64,000 nucleotides of DNA. Source: Brachypodium distachyon (taxonomy: Eukaryota; Streptophyta; Magnoliopsida; Poales; Poaceae). The stretch covers positions 26,312,758 to 26,376,757 of the forward strand of contig NC_016135.3 of NCBI RefSeq assembly GCF_000005505.3. The letters are read 5' to 3'. The notes beneath the pieces are model-generated. The model was not told where the DNA came from. It was given only the letters and a program-made list of their open reading frames with translations, and searched no databases. The translations under genes were made by a program, and so were the position numbers. Numbering within the stretch: position 1 is the stretch's first letter; each line of letters begins with the position of its first letter. Below are positions 57,823 to 64,000 of the stretch, piece by piece.

Positions 57823-59103
57823 TCAGTCATTTTCCTCCGAGGGACGTATTGATATCTTCTCAAGAAGGACTGGCCAGTCCTCCCCAAGCTGTTGAGGGTT
57901 TAACTGCATTGCTACCCTGAAATCATCAACAGAGATCAAGTGGTGACTTCTGGTCTCATTTGTGGCTCCTGATGGTCCACTGCTTGGTTGCATCTGAACA
58001 TGGTTCGGCAACCAAACACCATTAATTTGCTTTCCCTGGGAATGCTGCTTGTACGATGCCCCTTTTCTTGTATCACCTCGAACACCGGATCCTTTTAACT
58101 CAACAGTTGACCTAATCAGGTTCTTCAAGTACAGGTCCAGGCCATTATTCAGAAGGTCAGCACAATCCATTGTGACACCTGCTAGACCCAGTGCTTCTGC
58201 TGTTTTCTCCATTCGCTTACGCAACACCTCCGTGTTTAACAGCTGCCCATGCTCACAAAAGCTGCTAAAGCGATCTTCACCTGCACTAATTGGTGGCGGC
58301 AGTAATTTCCTTGCCCCACCTGCACTTGCTGAACAGAAGGGGATCCCAAGCGGAGCTCGTACAGGACTTTTTGACATTCGAGCAGAATGATCTGCAGCAT
58401 CACTCATAACTCTTCTTTGCTTAAGCATATTTTCAGGTAGCAACTGTTCCACATGCAGACGCTTTCCTAACGGTTCTGCGGACTCACATTGTTGAAGACA
58501 CATTGATCTCTTCAACTCAAGTGAACTTAGGGTGCCATTCTCTTGTACTGCAGCCCCCCCTTGAACAAATTGGGTGTGATTGGCAGCAGCCTCCACCCTA
58601 CCATTCGGCCCCATGTGTTTGATCCGGTCTTTTAACTGATGATCTTGCACTGTGCCCATTGACCTTGATCCCTGCACCTGCAACAGCCTGACATCCCCAT
58701 TGCAAGAATTAAACGCTTCAGCAGCCTGAGAAACCTTCTTTGTCGATGCTCCAACAGACCTCCCGACATCTGATGGTGGAGGTGGGCACTGTGCCTGGTA
58801 GGCATTGTAGAGAACCGAGCGGATGAGCCGGTTGTGCAGCCGGAGGTTCTCCCGCCCCAAGGTAAGCAGGCACGCCTTGTCAAAATCTGGCTTACTGAGC
58901 CTCTGTGATAGGTAGCCACTCAAGTAGCTGAAGTAGCGCCGCGACCGGTCCGGACCAAGCCGTTTCTCCATCTGAGCCTTCAGCTCCCGGAGATCAACAC
59001 GACCATTCTGCTGCTGCGGTCGTGGACCTGGAGACGCTGGTGGCTGTTGCTGCAGCTGCTGGCGTGCAGGCAGTGGCCACGCCTCCTCCCTTACTGTGTC
59101 CAT
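57823..59103 (-). CDS. SAGA complex subunit TADA1/ADA1-like, 426 aa, intronless CDS
   Basis: The best start is the ATG at 59103 (MDTVREEAWPLPARQQ); an upstream in-frame ATG at 59190 adds 29 poorly conserved residues. The N-terminal region after a Gln/Pro-rich segment has the SAGA-Tad1 motif: RVDLRELKAQMEKRLGPDRS, RRYFSYLSGYLSQRLSKPDF and LHNRLIRSVLYNA (residues about 45-120). A second conserved block lies near the C-terminus: LLNTEVLRKRMEKTAEALGL, CADLLNNGLDLYLKNLIRST. It ends with VDDFRVAMQLNPQQLGEDWP. TADA1 (yeast Hfi1/Ada1) is a histone-fold scaffold of the SAGA acetyltransferase coactivator. The domain order and length suit plant TADA1-like proteins. It is probably nuclear and constitutively expressed. 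Confidence 0.9.
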   Translation of the reverse strand: MDTVREEAWPLPARQQLQQQPPASPGPRPQQQNGRVDLRELKAQMEKRLGPDRSRRYFSYLSGYLSQRLSKPDFDKACLLTLGRENLRLHNRLIRSVLYNAYQAQCPPPPSDVGRSVGASTKKVSQAAEAFNSCNGDVRLLQVQGSRSMGTVQDHQLKDRIKHMGPNGRVEAAANHTQFVQGGAAVQENGTLSSLELKRSMCLQQCESAEPLGKRLHVEQLLPENMLKQRRVMSDAADHSARMSKSPVRAPLGIPFCSASAGGARKLLPPPISAGEDRFSSFCEHGQLLNTEVLRKRMEKTAEALGLAGVTMDCADLLNNGLDLYLKNLIRSTVELKGSGVRGDTRKGASYKQHSQGKQINGVWLPNHVQMQPSSGPSGATNETRSHHLISVDDFRVAMQLNPQQLGEDWPVLLEKISIRPSEEND

Positions 59104-59540
59104 AATAACTACCACCCCCTCGAACCCCAAAACCTGATGATTGGGAGTAGAGAACTCACGAATCGCACCAGCTCGGATCAAACAAATCACTAGGGCTTAT
59201 GCCGCTTCCTGCAGAGCGCGAGCCCGTAGACCAATTCCCAGCTCCCCGGACACGGAGGGGATCTCATCTCCACTGGCCCGGCGCCAATTGCCGAGATACC
59301 AAACAACTGCCCCAGAAGCGGCGCGGCTGGCCCGAATCAAGCATACAGGCGGCGACTCGGACAAGCGAATTGTGTTACCTGACCAAACCCTAGAGCAATG
59401 GAGGCATGATCCCAGCCCCGCCGAAGCACCGGCGAGCTCGCAACCGCCTGGATCTCCGGCGAGAATGGCCCGCCAACCGCGCCGGACCGAAACGAATCAC
59501 GACGGAAAACAGCAGGAATTGAGCTGACCTCCCGCGGAGC
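59104..59540 (-). other. TADA1-like leader and promoter
   Basis: On the minus strand TTTGGTCAG|GTAACAC gives a strong donor at about 59377, so a 5'UTR intron is likely between this exon and the start codon. AAACCCTAG (telo-box) lies at 59385-59393. The region is GC-rich and open in several frames without coding likeness. Confidence 0.45.
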
Positions 59541-60694
59541 AATCGGGATTGGGCGGAACCCCCAGGGGGATTGGAGAATTTGCGCCTGCCGGAATCTCGC
59601 GGCGGCGGCCTGCTGCGGCTTCGCGCTTGCTCGGCGCGGGGCCCGGCTGCTGCCTCTCACGGTGTGGATGGGGGCCCTTGGCTTCGCTCTCTCCCTCCCT
59701 TCCCTCCCTAAGCTTCTTCGTGTTCCTCTCCCCCCCCCCGGCTTGGGCTTGCCTCTCTTTTTTTTTTCCTCTTCGAGGTTTTTTTCTTCCGGCCGTTGAA
59801 TTGGATTTGATCGAGCCAGAAAGAGAACGGGGGACGGACTACCGAGCCAAGAGGCCTTTTGCTTCCCGGCCTTCTTGTATGGTCGTATGGCTCTGCTGCT
59901 CATCTGCTTCTGATCATTTCATGATTCAGATGATAATGGAATATCGCAACCTGCCTATTTTACTGTCTTCGGAACGCACAGATGGGTAGCAGGTTTTGTT
60001 AAGCCTATCTCATTCGCCAAGTTTCTTAATTTTCTTGGCTATTTTTATTCCATTTCCGCTTGAACATTGATTATTTTGCATACATCGACTCATTTCAGCC
60101 TTAGTGCTAGTGTTTTATTTGGTACCAATGTTTTGTTTTGGTACTGGTGTTTTCAACATTTTTTTTGTGCCATGCTTTGGGAGAATTTCTGTGGATAAAT
60201 AGGTCGGTATATCTTAGAACTTTCCTATAAGAACCGGCATGTCACAAAATTGTAGTAAGAGAGATTTTTTTTTTTAGAAGGCATTGTTTTGGAGCATTGT
60301 GATATGGTTTTAATATATCCAAATGATGTTCTGTCGGTGGATATTTGATAGATAGTAGAGAAGCCGACTATCACGAAGCCTCATGATGGCACTAGTTTTG
60401 GTAGATAATAGAGAAGCCGACTAACACAACGAACACCGTAAAAAATGAACATACTAATACTTAAGTATAACCCGTAGTTTTTGCCCACCCAAGGACCGGC
60501 GAAGCAACTAAACAACTGAGAAATGTCTTACGGTTTAGGGTCCAGTTTGAATCTAGGTCGTTTACTTTAGCTTATTTGTAGCTTGTATAATATAAAAAAG
60601 TTTGCACATCTCAGACATGTTATGAAGTTGATATAGCTACCTGAGATATGAAAGTTTCTAGACCCATAATCTAGCTACTAATACAAACGCTCTA
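59541..60694. other. Upstream intergenic
   Basis: GC-rich promoter-like DNA to about 59850, then AT-rich DNA with no recognised gene. Confidence 0.4.
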
Positions 60695-61115
60695 TCAGCT
60701 TCCAGTCAGTAGAGATGTGAACTCTACTGAAGATGATAGAAAACCTTTCATAGTCGCAGAAAGTCCGCTCTTGTTTGTCGCATTTGGGTTAGTACCATTC
60801 TCAACTAAAAGCTTTACAAGCTCACAACTCTGATTCACATCAAGCGCTACGAATTCGCTTAATAATATATATATATATTTTATCAAAATTTCTTTAAATC
60901 CTGAACACTCTTACAGTTGCATTTTCAGAAGCAAAAACTAAAGCAATCTCTCTCTGAAAAGTGGTGTCGGCCTCAGCTCGCTTTGCCAATAGAAGTTCTG
61001 CAATTTGGAGTCTTGCATTTTCAGAAGTAAGATGTAGAGCGGTCACTCTCTCACAAGTAGCGTTAAACAGAATTTCTGCTATTTGGCGCGAATCTGAAGG
61101 AAAGATGGAAAACAT
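60695..61115 (-). pseudogene. Ankyrin-repeat gene fragment
   Basis: Two adjoining minus-strand segments carry ankyrin-like residues. The first (61115-60894): SRQIAEILFNATCERVTALH, LTSENARLQIAELLLAKRAE. The second (60886-60695): VNQSCELVKLLVENGTNPNA, TNKSGLSATM. They are split by an AT-rich stretch with a TATATATA run at about 60867-60880 that may be an intron. The repeats are diverged (LH-TSENA in place of LHxAAxxG) and flanked by no further domain, so this is read as a decayed remnant of a larger ankyrin-protein gene. Confidence 0.55.
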
Positions 61116-61210
61116 GAAAAATTCTTAGTCACATATACACATGATTAAGTGTCGAGTAACAAAAGAAGACAAACAAATTCTATTTTTGCCTCCTAAACAA
61201 CTCGTTGGCT

Positions 61211-62420
61211 CACTTTTTCCTAAACTTTTTGTAAGCTTACTTAACAACATAATATATTGCTTCTCCTCTGGTTTCGCCCCATAACCTGGGATTAGCCTTT
61301 AATATTCACATCAATTTTGATATTCTTTGTTAGGTATTTGCACATCTCGTACAGCCCCCACTCTTCATCATGTGGAGGAGGTTGTCCGCCGCCTACTTCT
61401 CCGGAGACTTCACTGCCACCATGGCCACCACCAGGCTGCTGCCCTTTTTCTTCAATGTTTTCTCAAGCTCTACACGCAAATGTTAACGGATCTTTGGTTA
61501 GTTGCTACAAGGCACTTTATAAAATATGTAGAGAAATAAGTGAAAGCAAATCCTCTGTAGTCCCAACACATTGCTCATCTCTAATTTTCCAATGATCTCC
61601 AGCGCTAGTGCGTGCCTAGCTGACTGCGCGATGAGGGTATCCCCGCCGATGAAGAGCTCACCGCCCCTTGGGGGAGCGTCTCCCGGAGGTCGACGTCATG
61701 TCCATCTCCTAGCTCGGGAAGAGAACTTTACAAAAGGGGGGGGGAGCCCCTCCTTGAATCCCGTCCCTGAACATGGATGAAAAGATGGACAAAAACTTTG
61801 TAAGCATTTAAGCAAACCTTTTGTAAACTTACTTGACACCATAATATTATTCTTCTGGTTTTGCCCCTAACCTGGGATTAGCTTTTAATATTCACATCAA
61901 TTTTGATATCCTTTGTTAGTTATTTGCACATCTCGTACAACCCCACTCTGCATTCATGTGGAGTAGGTTGTCCACCACCTCATTCTCCGGAGATTTCACC
62001 GTCGCTACGGCCGCCACCAGCCTGCTGCCCTTTTTCTTCAATGCTTTCTCAAGCGCTACACGTAAATGTTAACGGATCTCTGGGTAGTTGCTACAAGTCA
62101 CATTATCAAATATGTAGAGAAATAAGTGAAAGCAAATACTCTGTAGTCCCGCACTAGTGCATTCCTAGCTGACTGTGCGATGAGGGTACCCCTGCCGATG
62201 AAGAGCTCACCGCCCCTTAGGGGAGCGTCTCTCGAAGGTGGACGTCATGTGCATCTCCTAGATCGGGAAGAGAACTTTAGAAGCTTCTAGGGGAACTAAC
62301 ATGGACAAGGATGGGGGGCGGAGCCCCCCGGCGATATGTGTGTGGGGGGGGGGGGGGGAGCCCCTCGGTGCCCTCCTTGAATCCGTCTGAAAAGATAGAC
62401 AAAAACTTTGTAAGCATTTA
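61211..62420. repeat. Two-copy tandem duplication, about 0.55-0.6-kb unit
   Basis: Copy 1 (about 61211-61806) and copy 2 (about 61807-62420) share TTTGTAAGCTTACTTAAC-like starts, TTCACATCAATTTTGATAT, CTGCTGCCCTTTTTCTTCAA, AGAGAAATAAGTGAAAGCAA, GATGAAGAGCTCACCGCCCC and AGACAAAAACTTTGTAAGCA ends. Indels shift the offset between about 549 and 598 bp. The GC-richer piece may be an exon remnant of the neighbouring ankyrin-like gene. A G-run of about 15 lies at 62345-62359 in copy 2. Confidence 0.8.
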
Positions 62421-64000
62421 GCATGTTTGATAGAAAACAACTAATAAACATTGGAGCGTCCTCATAAAACCCCGCAGAACGATCCATGTGACGCCTAGAA
62501 TCAGTTCATCGATTCCAAAATAACGAATTAGAGAGAAGGGCGCAGGGCAAGGGGGATGGATGCGGTGTGATTTACTGGAATCAGCCGCAGCAATCCTCAA
62601 GCCCTCCCCCTCCCGAAGCAAACCATAGGAAAATCGATGGGGAGAAAAAGAGGAAGAGCAAAAATGACGAGAGGGGAGGAGGGGAGGGAAGCTACGGAAC
62701 GGAACAACGCGACTCCCTATATATTCAACGGTACCCTGTCGGCCGTCGCCTCTCGTTGGTCCCACATGTAAGAAGCTGAGGCGGGAAAAATCGGACTCGG
62801 GCCTAAGCCTAGACTACCTGGCGGCTGGCTGGCACCCGCACAGTGCCCAACGAAACAAATAACAGCGGACAAATCAATCGTACTACCAACGAAACAAATA
62901 ACTGCTTTTGGAAAGTGGAACGAAGCAGAAGCCCAAACAAATGGTATATAATTACATGGTAACATGGATGTACTCCAGTCTAAAAATTCCATTATGTTGT
63001 TTTACCCGACATTGGTGTTGAGTAAAAAGGAACTCTTCTGGCTGGCTCGTTTCTGTTGGAACCCCTCGCCCGGTCTAATCATGTGTACTAGTGAGCTTGC
63101 ACGTGCAACACACATCTCCACAATACATGTCTTTTGAATTTAGTTTCTCAATATGTTATTCATTATCACTGTTTTCTCGTTGAACCATTTAGATAGTTGT
63201 GATTATGTAGCAATGTAAAGCTTGCGCGTGCAACCTATAAAATCCACTAGCACATGAAATATTACAACTCGCCGAAATTGGAAGCAATAATTAAAATACA
63301 ACTACTCCACAATATAGTAAGTGTGTACCTGCACGCATGTCCTAAAATATAGAACATGTATTTTGAATCTCATTTTCAGAAATCTGTTTGTAAAATTTGA
63401 CTACAATTTTTCAGGATCCATTTTCCTGAAACGGAAGACATAGTTCACCATGTGAACCATAACAGATGTACATGATCAGACTATAGACATGATAAGAGGT
63501 TGGACATCCAAATAGAAATTCAAGTTAAATTGTGTCATTTATTCAATCACAAAACCTACCGATCGTCAATGACGATAGACAATGACGTTTACAGGGGAAC
63601 AGAGATAGGGATGATTTCCCATGAATTTTGTAGCTAACAGTTCTACTTTAAGAACTCTTTACAAAAAGGAAATATATACTCTCATTGTATTGGTAACTAT
63701 TCTTCATAGAATGGCATTTTTTTTTGTATGGACACGCTACTTCACTTTCAAAGGAAGAAAACTACTGTCAGCTTAGCTAAGCCGCAAGTTCCAGCAGAGT
63801 ATGCAGGCTCACATTCGAGCATTGCCCTTCGCTTGTTGAGTAAAAAGTAACTCTTCTGGCTGGCTCGTTTCTGTTGAACCCCTCGCCCGGTCTAATCCCG
63901 TGTTTTGTAAAATTTGCATAACTCTTTGCCCAAGTAACCGACAGTTATGAGTGTGACTTCTGAAAGAATTATCCAGCTTGCAGTTCGGCAGCACCATAAC
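62421..64000. other. Right edge, no gene recognised
   Basis: Short low-content frames only. It contains the 65-bp direct repeat described separately. Confidence 0.4.
63016..63897. repeat. 65-bp direct repeat spaced 818 bp
   Basis: TGTTGAGTAAAAAGGAACTC ... CGCCCGGTCTAATC at 63016-63080 recurs at 63834-63897 with one substitution and one deletion. The intervening ~750 bp is AT-rich and noncoding. The near identity implies a recent duplication or an insertion bounded by repeats. Confidence 0.8.

Noticed and set aside
58049..58390. Plus-strand 113-aa frame within the TADA1-like gene
   Set aside because: Antisense shadow of a confidently identified gene.

Overview
The window is nuclear DNA from a flowering plant, almost certainly a grass. 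The evidence is intron-rich genes with GT-AG junctions, GC-rich 5' exons, Stowaway MITEs (CTCCCTCCGTCC termini, TA target duplications), a CACTA MITE, a Maximus/SIRE-type solo LTR, non-LTR retrotransposon debris, and plastid glutamine synthetase with cereal-like sequence. About ten genes in 64 kb, with small repeats rather than long nested retrotransposon blocks, suggests a compact pooid genome such as Brachypodium. The species call is inference. From memory, GS2 and the Rubisco-activase-like gene lie close together on rice chromosome 4, which fits conserved grass gene order.

Layout. 1-8.7 kb is repeat-rich: two long inverted-repeat elements with GC-rich cores, a CACTA MITE nested in an older TIR element, a 123-bp LINE tail, two tiny single-membrane-span protein genes (one frame-disrupted), and a signal-peptide plus I9 propeptide ORF without a protease. 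8.8-24.2 kb is the main gene block: a PP2C phosphatase (8 exons), a JmjC oxygenase of the NO66/MINA type (4 exons), plastid glutamine synthetase GS2 (13 coding exons) and, on the minus strand, a two-exon secreted-peptide precursor with an RGF/GLV-like C-terminus. 24.2-35.6 kb is mostly intergenic, with a CLE peptide gene at 29.6 kb, a Mutator-like inverted-repeat element and an RNase H-bearing LINE fragment. 35.6-37.6 kb is a membrane-anchored receptor-like kinase without an ectodomain (minus). 39.1-42.5 kb is a 5'-truncated LINE flanked by a 17-bp duplication, itself interrupted by a 1,294-bp solo LTR flanked by a 5-bp duplication. 42.9-44.6 kb is the intronless rRNA-processing gene RRP1. 46.1-51.5 kb is a Rubisco-activase-like AAA+ gene (12 exons) with SINE, LINE-tail and Stowaway insertions in its introns. 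53.8-55.6 kb is a small two-exon grass protein. 57.8-59.1 kb is a SAGA TADA1-like gene (minus). The right end holds ankyrin gene remnants, a ~0.55-0.6-kb tandem duplication and a 65-bp direct repeat.

There is no operon-like logic: these are independent plant genes (signalling phosphatase and kinase, two secreted peptides, nitrogen assimilation, ribosome biogenesis, chromatin/transcription). Splice structures were built by hand; every spliced model below keeps an open frame and uses GT-AG junctions. The strongest structural discoveries are the insertions with target-site duplications (LINE, solo LTR, CACTA, SINE, LINE tails, Mutator-like). The most interesting coding observations are the stand-alone propeptide, the RGF-like peptide gene and the pair of small membrane proteins at the left end.
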